From CAVRTM01 sp963696105 (GTDB taxonomy: Bacteria > Actinomycetota > Actinomycetes > Actinomycetales > Dermatophilaceae): a stretch of DNA of 64,000 nt. The notes beneath the pieces are model-generated. The model made no database searches. It was not told the origin of the DNA and worked only from the letters and a program-made list of their open reading frames with translations. Both the position numbers and the translations under genes were made by a program. Shown here one piece after another: positions 35,237 to 44,233 of the stretch; position 1 is the first letter of the stretch; each line of letters starts with the position of its first letter. The stretch lies in the NCBI GenBank assembly GCA_963696105.1, contig CAVOIP010000005.1, forward strand, positions 744,001 to 808,000. The letters run 5' to 3'.

Positions 35237-37268
35237 TCACGACTCCAACAGGGACGATGTTCAGCTGACCGCCGAGCTCGGCGTAGGACAGGACGGGCAG
35301 GCGCGGAGCGGCCGCCTCGACGAGGCGGCGGACCGGCAGGCGCAGGGGCTGGGCGCAGACGAGCACCGGGTGGTCACCGGTCTGCTCGGCCTGCTCGGCG
35401 AGGCGAGCGGCCTCGACGGCCAGCCGCTCGGCGTACATCGGGTCGAGCATGAGGAAGCTGCCGGACTCCCCGGTGCGCAGGGCCTCCAGCAGCGTCTGCT
35501 CCAGCAACGGGTCGAAGGTCAGCACCGGCAGCCGGCCGTCGGAGGCGTGGTCGGCCGAGATCGCCGGGCCGAGGGCGCCGCGGGCCGCCTCGACCAGGCC
35601 GTCGGGGTCGACGCTGGTGCGCGCGCGGGCCGACATGGCCTCGAAGATCCGCACCAGGTCCCGGATGCAGACCCGCTCGGCCAGCAGCGACTGCAGGCAG
35701 CGCTGGACCTCACCGAGGGTGAGCGGCGTCGGTGTGAGCTCCTCGACGACGACCGGGTGCGTGGCCTTGGTCATGTCGATGAGAGTCTTGACGTCCTCAC
35801 GGCCGAGGAGCTGGGAGGCGTGGGTGCGCACGACCTCGGCCAGGTGGGTGGTGACCACCGAGGACCGGTCGACGACCGTCGCTCCGGTGAGCCCGACGTG
35901 CCGGCGCATCTCGACCGGCACCCACTTGGCGTCCAGCCCGAAGACCGGCTCGCGGGTCACCGTGCCCGGCAGCGAGCCGAGGTCGTCGCCGATCGCCAGC
36001 AGCATCCCGGCCGGCGCCTCGCCGCGGGCCACCTCGACGCCGTGCAGGCGGATCGCGTACGTGCGTGGCGGCAGGTCCAGGTTGTCACGGGTCCGCACCA
36101 GCGGGATCACGATGCCGAGCTCGAGGGCCAGCTTGCGCCGCAGGGCGCGCACCCGGTCCAGCAGGTCACCGCCGGTGCTCGCGTCGACCAGGTCGATGAG
36201 GTCGTAGGCCAGCTCCAGCTCGAGCGGCTCGACCCGCATGTCGCGGGCGATGGACTCCGGGCTGTCCGGCGAGGGAGCCGCCGCGAGCGCGGCCGCCGAG
36301 GCGTCCGGAGGGGTGTCGGCACCGGGACCGCCCTGCTTCGGCAGCCGCTGGGCGATGACGAGCACCGCGCCGCCGACCATGAGGAACGGCAGCTTGGGCA
36401 GGCCCGGGATCATCGCCAGCGCGATGATCGCGCTGCCGGCGATCTGGACGGCCCGGCGCTGCTGGCCGAACTGGCGCAGCAGGTCGCTGCCCATGTCACC
36501 CTCGGTGGTGGCCCGGGTGACGATCAGACCGGTCGAGATGGAGATGAGCAGGGCCGGGATCTGGGAGACGAGCCCGTCGCCGATGGACAGCAGGCTGTAC
36601 GTCGAGATCGCGTCGCCCATGGACTGGTGCCGCTGCACCACGCCGACGAAGAAGCCACCGAACAGGTTGACCAGCGTGATGACGATCGCGGCGATCGCGT
36701 CGCCCTTGACGAACTTCGAGGCACCGTCCATGGCGCCGTAGAAGTCGGCCTCCTGGGACACCTCGGCCCGGCGGCGGCGCGCCTGGTCCTCGTCGATCAG
36801 GCCGGAGTTGAGGTCGGCGTCGATCGCCATCTGCTTGCCGGGCATGGCGTCGAGGGTGAACCGCGCCGCCACCTCGGCGACGCGGCCGGCACCGTTGGTG
36901 ATGACGACGAACTGGATGACCACCAGGATCACGAAGATGACCAGGCCGACCACCAGCGACCCGCCGACGACGAAGTGGCCGAAGGACTCGATCACCTTGC
37001 CGGCGAAGCCGTCGAGCAGCACCAGGCGGGTCGCGCTCACGTTGAGCGCCAGGCGGAACATGGTGGCGATCAGCAGCAGCGACGGGAAGACCGCGAAGTC
37101 CAGCGGCCGGGTGACCGACAGGCTGACCAGGAGGATGAGCACCGCGCCGGTGATGTTCACGGCGATGAGCAGGTCGAGCACGATCGTGGGCAGCGGCACG
37201 ACCATCATCACGACGATGCCGATGATCGCAGCGGGGATGCCGATCTGACCGATCCGGCTGGATTTCAC
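35211..37268 (-). CDS. flhA: Flagellar export apparatus gate protein FlhA
   Basis: 685 aa. Eight N-terminal helices begin at IGIPAAIIGIVVMMVVPLP. The FHIPEP-region sequences FRLALNVSATRLVL and AEVAARFTLDAMPGKQMAIDADLNSG are well conserved, followed by the large cytoplasmic domain that docks export substrates. Length is normal. It starts 140 bp after flhB and has its own flagellar-type promoter in that gap. Confidence 0.97.
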   Translation of the reverse strand: MKSSRIGQIGIPAAIIGIVVMMVVPLPTIVLDLLIAVNITGAVLILLVSLSVTRPLDFAVFPSLLLIATMFRLALNVSATRLVLLDGFAGKVIESFGHFVVGGSLVVGLVIFVILVVIQFVVITNGAGRVAEVAARFTLDAMPGKQMAIDADLNSGLIDEDQARRRRAEVSQEADFYGAMDGASKFVKGDAIAAIVITLVNLFGGFFVGVVQRHQSMGDAISTYSLLSIGDGLVSQIPALLISISTGLIVTRATTEGDMGSDLLRQFGQQRRAVQIAGSAIIALAMIPGLPKLPFLMVGGAVLVIAQRLPKQGGPGADTPPDASAAALAAAPSPDSPESIARDMRVEPLELELAYDLIDLVDASTGGDLLDRVRALRRKLALELGIVIPLVRTRDNLDLPPRTYAIRLHGVEVARGEAPAGMLLAIGDDLGSLPGTVTREPVFGLDAKWVPVEMRRHVGLTGATVVDRSSVVTTHLAEVVRTHASQLLGREDVKTLIDMTKATHPVVVEELTPTPLTLGEVQRCLQSLLAERVCIRDLVRIFEAMSARARTSVDPDGLVEAARGALGPAISADHASDGRLPVLTFDPLLEQTLLEALRTGESGSFLMLDPMYAERLAVEAARLAEQAEQTGDHPVLVCAQPLRLPVRRLVEAAAPRLPVLSYAELGGQLNIVPVGVVNVVHAPAA

Positions 37269-37330
37269 GGGACCTCACGTGCTCGGGTCGACCGTCCTCG
37301 GCCTGTGGGGTGCCGTCCTGGCGACCTCCC

Positions 37331-37357
37331 ATCGGCCGGCCGGCGCTCCACCTGAGG
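37331..37357 (-). promoter_or_regulatory. Flagellar-type promoter of flhA
   Basis: CCTCAGGT (37357-37350), 13 bp, GCCGAT (37336-37331). The predicted start leaves a leader of about 55 nt. Confidence 0.75.
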
Positions 37358-37408
37358 AAAGGACGGGCCACGTTCGCGCGACCGGTGGGGCGCCTCGCCG
37401 GGTCGTCC

Positions 37409-38506
37409 TCAGCGGGTCAGCGCCAGGGGCCGGACGGTGTGGACGCCGGTCACGGACCCGCGCGTCCGCAGCGCCATGATGAAGGCGAGGACCTTCGCGA
37501 CGGCGTCGTACAGGTCGACGGGGATCTCCTGCCCGACCTCGCAGGCGGCGTACAGCGTCCGGGCCAGGGGGACGTCGGCGACCATCGGGCGGCGGTGCTT
37601 CTCCGCCTCCTCCCGGATGCGGGCCGCGATGACCCCGGCGCCCTTGGCGACCACGCGCGGTGCGCCGTTTCCGGACTCGTACTTCAGGGCGACGGCGACA
37701 TGGGTGGGGTTGACCAGCACGACGTCGGCCGTGGCGACGTCGGCCATCATCCGGTTGCGGCTGATCTCGCGCTGCCGTCCCCGGAGGGCGCCCTTCTGGT
37801 GCGGGTCGCCCTCGGACTGCCGGTGCTCACGCTTGATCTCGTCCCGGCTCATCCGCATGCCCTTCTCCACCCGGCGCCGCTCCATCAGGTAGTCCAGGCC
37901 CGCGACGGCGAGCCCGACGAGGGCGGCCACGCGCACGAGCGTGACCGCGGCCTGGACGCCGGCCCCGACTGCGGCGGACAGCGACCAGGAGCCGCCGCCC
38001 ATGATCCGCTCCCCCGCCCCCCGCAGGACCGTCCACGCCACCACGCCGAGGACGGCGAACTTCAGCAGCGTCTTGGCCAGCCCCCACGCCGCGTGGCCGC
38101 TGACCATGCGCTTGATGCCCTTGCCGACGTTGAGGTGCTCGAACTTGGGCTTGAACCGCTTCGGCGAGATCTTCAGCCCGCCCTGGGCGGCACCTCCGGC
38201 GAGGGCGACCCCCGCCGCGGCCAGCAGCATCGGTGCCGCAGCGCCGGCGGCACCGCCTGCGGCCAGCCCCAGCACCTCGAGCGCGCCGCCCGCCTCCGGG
38301 CGCGCGATCACCTCGGGTATCCGGGTCATCAACGTCTCGAACGTGCCACGGAGCCGGTCGACCGTCATCGGCGCGAGAAAGCTGAACGACAGGACGGTCA
38401 GCCACGCGGTGACGTCGGCCGAGCGCGGGACCTGCCCGTCCTTGACCGCCTGCTTGCGCCGCTGCGGGGTGGGTTTCTCGGTCTTCTGCGACTTGTCCTC
38501 GGCCAC
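37409..38506 (-). CDS. flhB: Flagellar export switch protein FlhB
   Basis: 365 aa. An N-terminal EDKSQKTEKPTPQRRKQAVKDGQVPRS tail, four membrane helices, then the autocleaving cytoplasmic domain with NPTH at residues 266-269. Autocleavage at this motif switches export from rod/hook to filament substrates. The middle loop is Gly/Ala-rich. It starts three bases after fliR. Confidence 0.97.
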   Translation of the reverse strand: MAEDKSQKTEKPTPQRRKQAVKDGQVPRSADVTAWLTVLSFSFLAPMTVDRLRGTFETLMTRIPEVIARPEAGGALEVLGLAAGGAAGAAAPMLLAAAGVALAGGAAQGGLKISPKRFKPKFEHLNVGKGIKRMVSGHAAWGLAKTLLKFAVLGVVAWTVLRGAGERIMGGGSWSLSAAVGAGVQAAVTLVRVAALVGLAVAGLDYLMERRRVEKGMRMSRDEIKREHRQSEGDPHQKGALRGRQREISRNRMMADVATADVVLVNPTHVAVALKYESGNGAPRVVAKGAGVIAARIREEAEKHRRPMVADVPLARTLYAACEVGQEIPVDLYDAVAKVLAFIMALRTRGSVTGVHTVRPLALTR

Positions 38507-38509
38507 GGC

Positions 38510-39280
38510 TCACACCCCCAGACCGGTGCTGGCCGCGCCGAAGCCCTCGACGATGCGGTCCAGGATGGTGCTGACCGCACCGGGCAGCAGGCCGACCGCG
38601 ACGGCGGCGAGGCTGAGGGTGAGCAGGATCTTGACCGGGAAGCTCATCGCGAAGACGTTCAGCGACGGGACCGCCCGGCTGACCAGACCCAGTGCCAGCT
38701 CGGCCAGGAACAGCACGACGACCACCGGCGCGGCGATCTGCAGCGCGGAGGTGAAGAACGTGCCCACGTGCGCGACGACGGTGTGGGTCAGGGTGCCGAT
38801 GCTGGTGGGGTGCAGCGGGAACACCTCGTACGACGCCATGAAGCCGCGGAGCAGGAACAGGTGCCCGTTCACGGCGAACAGCAGGGTCACCGCGATCAGC
38901 TGGTGGAGGCGGCCGAACATGCTGCTGCTGACGTTGGACAGCGGGTCGTAGAGCGTGGCCAGGGTGAAGCCGCTCGCCAGGTCGACCAGCTCGCCGGCCG
39001 CCTGGACCGCCGAGAACAGCAGCTGCGCGAGGAAGCCCAGGGTCAGTCCGACCACGACCTGGAACAGCGCGGCCAGGATCACGGGGAACACCTCGGGCGA
39101 CGGCGCCTGACCGCTCAGGCGTGGTCCGATCGGCAACGCGACCGCCACGGCGATCGCCACCTTGACCAGGCTGGGGATCGCCCGGGAGTTGAACGGTGGC
39201 GCGACGACGAGCCAGGCCGAGACGCGGATGGCCACGAGCAGCACGGCGAGCACCTGTTCGACCGGCACCTGGAACGACAT
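38510..39280 (-). CDS. fliR: Flagellar export protein FliR
   Basis: 256 aa with six or more helices. It forms the export gate with FliP and FliQ. Recognised by AVLLVAIRVSAWLVVAPPFNSRAIPSLVKVAIAVAVAL at the start and by AGELVDLASGFTLATLYDPLSN in the middle. Thirteen bases after fliQ. Confidence 0.96.
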   Translation of the reverse strand: MSFQVPVEQVLAVLLVAIRVSAWLVVAPPFNSRAIPSLVKVAIAVAVALPIGPRLSGQAPSPEVFPVILAALFQVVVGLTLGFLAQLLFSAVQAAGELVDLASGFTLATLYDPLSNVSSSMFGRLHQLIAVTLLFAVNGHLFLLRGFMASYEVFPLHPTSIGTLTHTVVAHVGTFFTSALQIAAPVVVVLFLAELALGLVSRAVPSLNVFAMSFPVKILLTLSLAAVAVGLLPGAVSTILDRIVEGFGAASTGLGV

Positions 39281-39293
39281 CAGGGCAGCCGGG

Positions 39294-39566
39294 TCAGTCG
39301 GCCAGCAGCGCGGGCAGCGAGGCGAACAGGTCGTGCGTGAAGTCCACGGCCTGACCCAGCATCCAGTTGCCGGTGAGCAGGATGACCAGGCCGACGCCGA
39401 TCAGCTTGGGCACGAAGGAGAGCGTGACCTCCTGGATCTGCGTGACCGACTGCAGCAGCGAGACGGCGAAGCCGATCGCGAGGCTCACCACCAGGATCGG
39501 TCCGGCCAGCTTGGCGGCCAGGATCATGGTCTCCACGGCGATGTGGACCACGGCGTTGTCGGTCAC
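39294..39566 (-). CDS. fliQ: Flagellar export protein FliQ
   Basis: 90 aa, a two-helix gate subunit with the signature LQSVTQIQEVTLSFVPK (residues about 38-54). GTG start, 25 bases after fliP. Confidence 0.96.
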   Translation of the reverse strand: MTDNAVVHIAVETMILAAKLAGPILVVSLAIGFAVSLLQSVTQIQEVTLSFVPKLIGVGLVILLTGNWMLGQAVDFTHDLFASLPALLAD

Positions 39567-39591
39567 GGGTGCCCCCCGGTCGTCTGGCCCA

Positions 39592-40578
39592 TCAGTGGTA
39601 GCTCGTGACGAGTGCTTTGGCGATGAGGTCCCAGCCGTCCACCATCACGAACAGCAGCAGCTTGAACGGCAGCGAGATCAGCACCGGCGGCAGCATCATC
39701 ATGCCCATCGACATCAGTGAGGAGCTGACCACGAGGTCGATCACCAGGAACGGGATGAAGATGACGAAGCCGATGATGAAGGCCGACTTCAGCTCCGAGA
39801 GCACGAAGGCGGGGATCAGCGTGGTCAGCGGCACGTCCTCGGGCCGCGCCGGCCGGTCCACCTTGCTCAGCTGGATCATCGTCGCCAGCTCGGCCCTGCG
39901 GGTCTCCTTGAGCATGAACGTGCGCAGCGGCTTCACGCCGGTGTCGTAGGCCTGGGACTGGCTGATCTGCCCCTTGAGGTAGGGCTGCAGCGCCTGGTCG
40001 TTCATCTGCGACAGCACCGGCGCCATGATGAACAGGCTGAGGAAGAGCGCCAGTCCCGCGAGCACCTGGTTCGGCGGGATGGTGGGCGTCCCCAGGGCGT
40101 TGCGCGTCAGCGACAGGACGACGATCACCTTCGTGAACGCCGTGCAGAGCACGAGCAGGGCCGGCGCGATCGACAGCACGGTGAGCAGCAGGATGATGCT
40201 GACCGTCTGGCTCGGCTTGCCGATGCCGGGGTTGAGGTCGACCGAGACGCTGCCGGGGCTCTTGACCGCGCCGGAGGTGCCGGGGGCCGGGCTCGCGGCG
40301 GCGGAGCTCGGGCGGGGCGCCGGTGTCGGGTTGGGCGCAGCGGGCACGGCCGGCGCGATGGCCGGCGGTGCGGACACGGCCATGGCGGACGCGGCGACGT
40401 GCGCCACTCCGGCGACGTGCGCCACTCCGGCGAGGTGCGCCGGAACGGCGACAGCAGCCGAGGCCGGTGCCGCCTGGGCGGCCGGTCCGCCGCCGAGCAG
40501 GAGGGCGAACAGCGGGGCCAGCAGCAGGGCGGGTACGACGCGGCGCAGGAGGTCAGCCACGTCGGGTCGTCCACTCAC
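39592..40578 (-). CDS. fliP: Flagellar export protein FliP, extended N-terminus
   Basis: 328 aa. The conserved core starts near residue 125 (VSIILLLTVLSIAPALLVLCTAFTKVIVVLSL) and includes PVLSQMNDQALQPYLKG and the C-terminal MMMLPPVLISLPFKLLLFVMVDGWDL. Before it are a signal-peptide-like helix (about residues 15-36) and a low-complexity Ala/Pro/His segment encoded by 18-bp direct repeats. Other FliP proteins have only a short signal peptide here. It overlaps fliO by 26 bases. Confidence 0.96.
   Translation of the reverse strand: MSGRPDVADLLRRVVPALLLAPLFALLLGGGPAAQAAPASAAVAVPAHLAGVAHVAGVAHVAASAMAVSAPPAIAPAVPAAPNPTPAPRPSSAAASPAPGTSGAVKSPGSVSVDLNPGIGKPSQTVSIILLLTVLSIAPALLVLCTAFTKVIVVLSLTRNALGTPTIPPNQVLAGLALFLSLFIMAPVLSQMNDQALQPYLKGQISQSQAYDTGVKPLRTFMLKETRRAELATMIQLSKVDRPARPEDVPLTTLIPAFVLSELKSAFIIGFVIFIPFLVIDLVVSSSLMSMGMMMLPPVLISLPFKLLLFVMVDGWDLIAKALVTSYH
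40393..40446. repeat. 18-bp tandem repeat in fliP 5' region
   Basis: Two exact copies of an 18-mer (40393-40410, 40411-40428) and a third diverged copy, encoding repeated AGVAHV. In-frame, so copy number can change without loss of FliP. Confidence 0.8.
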
Positions 40579-41002
40579 GCAGCGCCTCGACGAACGAGCC
40601 GGTGGCCGAGCGGACGGGCGTGCCGGCCGGCAGGTCCTGCGGGAGGCCGGTCGGGTTGTCCTGCAGGACGTCTCGGGGGACGTCCTGCAGGGGGCTCGGG
40701 GTCGGCTCCTCCGGCTGCTCGTCCAGCTCGCGCAGGACGGTCACCGAGGTCTCGGTCACGCCGACGAGCAGCAGCCGGCCCCCGGCACGGACGACGGCCA
40801 GGCTCGACCCCCGGCTGAGGCCGTGACGCGAGAGCACCTCGACGTCGGCGAGCGGCTTGCGCCGACCCGGCCGGGCCACGGCACGGCCGCCGCCGAGCTG
40901 GCGGTTGTTCAGGTAGCGCGCCAGGACGACCAGCAGGAGCAGGACGACGGCCAGCGACACGACAAGACGCACCAGCGTGCCGACGATGGAGCCGTCAACC
41001 AT
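40553..41002 (-). CDS. fliO: Flagellar biosynthesis protein FliO
   Basis: 149 aa. A single N-terminal helix (VGTLVRLVVSLAVVLLLLVVLARYL), then a cytoplasmic domain with VEVLSRHGLSRGSSLAVVRAGGRLLLVGVTE, the usual FliO hallmark. FliO assists FliP ring assembly. The gene lies in the conserved fliM-N-O-P-Q-R order. Confidence 0.92.
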   Translation of the reverse strand: MVDGSIVGTLVRLVVSLAVVLLLLVVLARYLNNRQLGGGRAVARPGRRKPLADVEVLSRHGLSRGSSLAVVRAGGRLLLVGVTETSVTVLRELDEQPEEPTPSPLQDVPRDVLQDNPTGLPQDLPAGTPVRSATGSFVEALREWTTRRG

Positions 41003-41041
41003 GCCTGGCCCTTCGGCGGCTCGGAGCGGCGGGATGCGGGG

Positions 41042-41833
41042 TCATGCGCCGAGCCGGTTGTCCTGGTCGGGCGAGACGATCTCCGAGATCCGCACCGCGA
41101 ACTCCTCGTCGATGACGACGACCTCGCCCCGGGCCATGAGCGTGCCGTTGACCAGCAGGTCCACCGGTGCGCCGGCCGCCTTGTCCAGCTGGACGATCAT
41201 CCCCGGGGTGAGGGCCAGCAGCTCCCGCACGGTCATCCGGGTGCGGCCCAGCTCGACGCTGACGCCCATCGTGACGTCGCGCAGCAGGTTCATCCGGCGG
41301 GCGTCGACCCGGGCGGGCTCGGTGGAGGCCAGGGGCGCGAAGACCGGGGCCGCGGCCGACGCCGGGGCGACCGAGCCCGGTCCGCCGGCCACGACAGCAC
41401 CGCCCGCAGCGCTGGGGGTGAAGACGATCGCGGCCACGATGCGGTCGTCGGCGAAGATGCCGACCGCCACCGTGGTCTCGTCCAGCATCGGCGCGTCGCC
41501 GCTGCCGAGCACGCGGACGTCCTCCGGGCGCACGTCCCCGACCTGCATCTTCAGCGTCGCCACGACGTCGGCCAGCGCCGGCTCCAGTGCGCCGTCCGCA
41601 CCGGCGCCGGTGGCCAGCGCCGCGGCTGCCTCGTCACCGGTGAAGAGGTAGAGCTGCCCCGGTGCGGCGCCGGCCAGGCGCGCGCCGAGCCCGCTGGGGG
41701 ACGCCAGCAGGCCCAGCTGCGAGGGGGCCACCACCCGCGGGTCCGGCCGGCCGAGGCCGGTCAGCCGGTCGGCGACGGCGCCACCGGCGGCGAGGAGGAT
41801 GTCGAGGTCGACCAGGGAGGCCTGCAGGGTCAT
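41042..41833 (-). CDS. fliN: Flagellar motor switch protein FliN
   Basis: 263 aa, long for FliN. The C-terminal SpoA domain (about residues 180-255: NLLRDVTMGVSVELGRTRMTVRELLALTPGMIVQLDKAAGAPVDLLVNG) is the canonical FliN part. An N-terminal 170-residue domain resembles the extra domain of FliY-type proteins and ends in an Ala/Pro/Gly linker. It is part of the C-ring that sets rotation direction. Confidence 0.94.
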   Translation of the reverse strand: MTLQASLVDLDILLAAGGAVADRLTGLGRPDPRVVAPSQLGLLASPSGLGARLAGAAPGQLYLFTGDEAAAALATGAGADGALEPALADVVATLKMQVGDVRPEDVRVLGSGDAPMLDETTVAVGIFADDRIVAAIVFTPSAAGGAVVAGGPGSVAPASAAAPVFAPLASTEPARVDARRMNLLRDVTMGVSVELGRTRMTVRELLALTPGMIVQLDKAAGAPVDLLVNGTLMARGEVVVIDEEFAVRISEIVSPDQDNRLGA

Positions 41834-41863
41834 GGGGGGTCCTTCGCGGGGAACGGAAGCGGG

Positions 41864-42733
41864 TTAGACGGAGACGACCTGGCAGGCCAGGCGGGGGCCG
41901 TGGCTTCCGGGTACGGCGGAGGCGACCTGGACACCGTCGGCGACCACCGCGAGCGGCTGCGCGACGGGGTGACGCAGCGGCAGCACGTCGCCCACGGCGA
42001 GCGCGAGCAGCTCGGAGGAGGTGACGCTCACCTCGCGGAACGCGACGCTGACCTCCACCGGCACGGCGTACATCTGCTGCTCCACGGCCACGGCCGTGCG
42101 GGAGTCGGCGGTGAGGCGGTACGGCGCCTGGCTGTCGGTGAGCGCGTCCAGCGCCGGCTGCAGGGTGGCGAACGGCAGGCAGAGGGTGCAGGTGGCCACC
42201 TGCTCGCCGACGCGGATGGCGAAGTCGCTGACGATGACCGGCTCGGACGGTGCGGCCATCTGGAGGAACTGCGGGTCGAACTCGACGCTGCCCACCAGCG
42301 GGTGGACGGCAGCGAGGGAGTCGAACGCGTAGGTGAGCTCGTGGGCGACGCGCTGCAGCAGCGAGCGCATGATGGCGGTCTCGATCTCGCTGAGCGCCCG
42401 GTTCGGCTGGCTGAGCCCGCCGGGGCCACCGAGCAGGCGGTCGATGATCGACATGACCACGCCCATGGGCAGCTGGAAGACGCCTGCACCCGGAAGCGGG
42501 TCGAGGGCGAGGACGGCCAGCAGCGAGGGGTTCGGCAGCCGCTTGGTGTACTCCTCGCAGGTGTACTGGGTCACCGAGGTGAGCGAGACCTGGCAGCTGG
42601 CGTGCAGCGTCGAGGTCAGCACCAGTGCGCACTGACGGGCGAAGGTCTCGTTGACGATCTGCAGCGCCCGCACGTGCTCACGACTGAACCGGCTGGGTCG
42701 CCGGAAGTCGTACGGGGCGGGGTCGGCGGTCAC
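41864..42733 (-). CDS. fliM: Flagellar motor switch protein FliM
   Basis: 289 aa. Missing most of the N-terminal CheY-binding tail, it begins near the core (YDFRRPSRFSREHVRALQIVNETFARQ), with TQYTCEEYTKRLPNPSLL and MSIIDRLLGGPGG, then a C-terminal SpoA domain. GTG 42733 lies about 11 bases after a flagellar -10 box, with no Shine-Dalgarno, so this start may be leaderless. A usual EIDALL CheY-binding peptide is not seen. Confidence 0.94.
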   Translation of the reverse strand: MTADPAPYDFRRPSRFSREHVRALQIVNETFARQCALVLTSTLHASCQVSLTSVTQYTCEEYTKRLPNPSLLAVLALDPLPGAGVFQLPMGVVMSIIDRLLGGPGGLSQPNRALSEIETAIMRSLLQRVAHELTYAFDSLAAVHPLVGSVEFDPQFLQMAAPSEPVIVSDFAIRVGEQVATCTLCLPFATLQPALDALTDSQAPYRLTADSRTAVAVEQQMYAVPVEVSVAFREVSVTSSELLALAVGDVLPLRHPVAQPLAVVADGVQVASAVPGSHGPRLACQVVSV

Positions 42734-42743
42734 AATGTGGCAT

Positions 42744-42770
42744 ATCGGCCGCCGGGAGGGCGACCTGAGG
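42744..42770 (-). promoter_or_regulatory. Flagellar-type promoter of fliM
   Basis: CCTCAGGT (42770-42763), 13 bp, GCCGAT (42749-42744). It ends 11 bp before the fliM GTG, giving a very short or absent leader. Confidence 0.75.
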
Positions 42771-42780
42771 CGTGGGTTCG

Positions 42781-43284
42781 CTACTGCATGAGGAACTCGC
42801 TGAAGTACACCCGCAGGACGTCCCCGTCGTACCGCTTGCGCACCTCCGCGGACAGCGCCTTCTGGGCACTGGCGCGGCCGCCGGTGGCCAGCAGCTGGGT
42901 GTAGGTCCGGCGGCCCAGGACGTCGATCGCGGCGTCGAGCGCCTTGGCACCGTCGACCGTCGGCGCGACCGCGGCCCCCTCCCCGACCGTGCCCGCCCCC
43001 AGCCCTGCGGCCTTGCTGAGCTGCAGTGCCAGGGTGAGCTTGAGGTAGCGCCCGTCGGCGAGGTTGAGGGTGACCGGCGAGAGCGTCTCCACGGTGCCGG
43101 CGACGGTCTTCGGGTCGGGCTCGGCCGCTGGCGAGCCCCCGAGCAGGCCCTTGGCGAAGTACCCGCCGACGCCGAGCAGCAGGACGACCAGACCGATGAC
43201 GAGGAACAGCTTCTTGCGGGACTTCGGCGGCGCGGCGACGTCGGCGGCCGGCACCTCGGTGATGGTCACGGTGGCGGTGGGCAT
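42781..43284 (-). CDS. fliL: Flagellar basal-body protein FliL
   Basis: 167 aa. A short cytoplasmic N-terminus, one helix (KLFLVIGLVVLLLGVGGYFA, about residues 25-44), and the stator-associated periplasmic-side domain (PVTLNLADGRYLKLTLALQL, ending DVLRVYFSEFLMQ). One base separates it from the motB stop. Confidence 0.92.
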   Translation of the reverse strand: MPTATVTITEVPAADVAAPPKSRKKLFLVIGLVVLLLGVGGYFAKGLLGGSPAAEPDPKTVAGTVETLSPVTLNLADGRYLKLTLALQLSKAAGLGAGTVGEGAAVAPTVDGAKALDAAIDVLGRRTYTQLLATGGRASAQKALSAEVRKRYDGDVLRVYFSEFLMQ

Positions 43285-43285
43285 G

Positions 43286-44233
43286 TCAGGCTCCTGGAGC
43301 GGTCGGTGCGGCGGGGACGGCCGGGGCTGCGGGTACCGCTGGCGCCACCGGTACGACCGGTACCGCCGGCACGGCGGGTTCGGCGGAGGACGGGCTAGCG
43401 GTGGACGCCGCCGCGGCCGCGGCGTCGGACAGGATGACGATGGCCACGCGCCGGTTGCGGGCCCGGCTGGCGGCGCTGGAGTCCCGCTCGAGCGGGCGCT
43501 GGTCGGCGTACCCGGCGGCTGCGACCTTGCGCGCGGCGAGCCCGCGGGTCAGCAGGTGCCGCAGCACGGTCGTTGCGCGTTGCGTGGACAGCTCCCAGTT
43601 GGAGGCGAACTGCGCGTCGCTGATCGGCAGGTTGTCGGTGTGCCCCTCGATGACCATCTCGTTGGGCAGGTTCTTCAGCGCGGGCGCGATCGCGTCGAGG
43701 ACCCTGGCGCCCTGGGGTCGCAGCGTCGCCTCGCCCAGGTCGAACAGCACCCGGTCCGTGACGATGTTGACCACCAAGCCGCGCTGCTCCGTGGTCTGGA
43801 ACTGGACGGCGTCGTCCAGGCCCTGCTTCTTCAGCGCGGCCACGATCCGCTTGCGCACCTCGTCCATCGAGGCCTGCTGCTGGCGCGCCGCCGCCTGGGC
43901 CTGCCGGGCCTGCGCCTGCTGGGCCTGCAGCGCCGCGTCGCGCTGGGTCTGCAGGGACTGCGCGGTCGCGACCGCGTCGTCCGGGACGGGGGCCTGCGCG
44001 GCGCTGCCCTCCAGCAGGCCGTTGCTGCCCTGGAGGACGGTGGGCTGGCCGAAGGAGTTGGCCAGCCCGTCGTGCAGCTTGTCGAACTTCTTCTGGTCGA
44101 CCTGCCCGATCGCGAAAAGCACGATGAACAGCACCATGAGCAAGGTGATCATGTCGGCGTAGGTGAGCAGCCAGCGTTCGGAGTTCTCCGGCTCCTCCTC
44201 CGCGTGGGCGCCCTTGCTGCGGCGGCCGGCCAT
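43286..44233 (-). CDS. motB: Flagellar motor stator protein MotB
   Basis: 315 aa. The N-terminal helix RWLLTYADMITLLMVLFIVLFAIG holds the proton-carrying Asp27. A coiled-coil Gln/Ala-rich linker (about residues 80-115) precedes the OmpA-like peptidoglycan-binding domain (LVVNIVTDRVLFDLGEATL, EGHTDNLPI). The C-terminal 40 residues are a Pro/Ala/Val low-complexity tail. The start overlaps the motA stop by one base. Confidence 0.96.
   Translation of the reverse strand: MAGRRSKGAHAEEEPENSERWLLTYADMITLLMVLFIVLFAIGQVDQKKFDKLHDGLANSFGQPTVLQGSNGLLEGSAAQAPVPDDAVATAQSLQTQRDAALQAQQAQARQAQAAARQQQASMDEVRKRIVAALKKQGLDDAVQFQTTEQRGLVVNIVTDRVLFDLGEATLRPQGARVLDAIAPALKNLPNEMVIEGHTDNLPISDAQFASNWELSTQRATTVLRHLLTRGLAARKVAAAGYADQRPLERDSSAASRARNRRVAIVILSDAAAAAASTASPSSAEPAVPAVPVVPVAPAVPAAPAVPAAPTAPGA

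Noticed and set aside
35226..37355. Long plus-strand open frame (about 700 codons) opposite flhA
   Set aside because: It is a high-GC shadow of flhA in the complementary frame; it is Arg/Gly/Asp/Gln-rich without any domain. Similar shadows lie opposite most flagellar genes.
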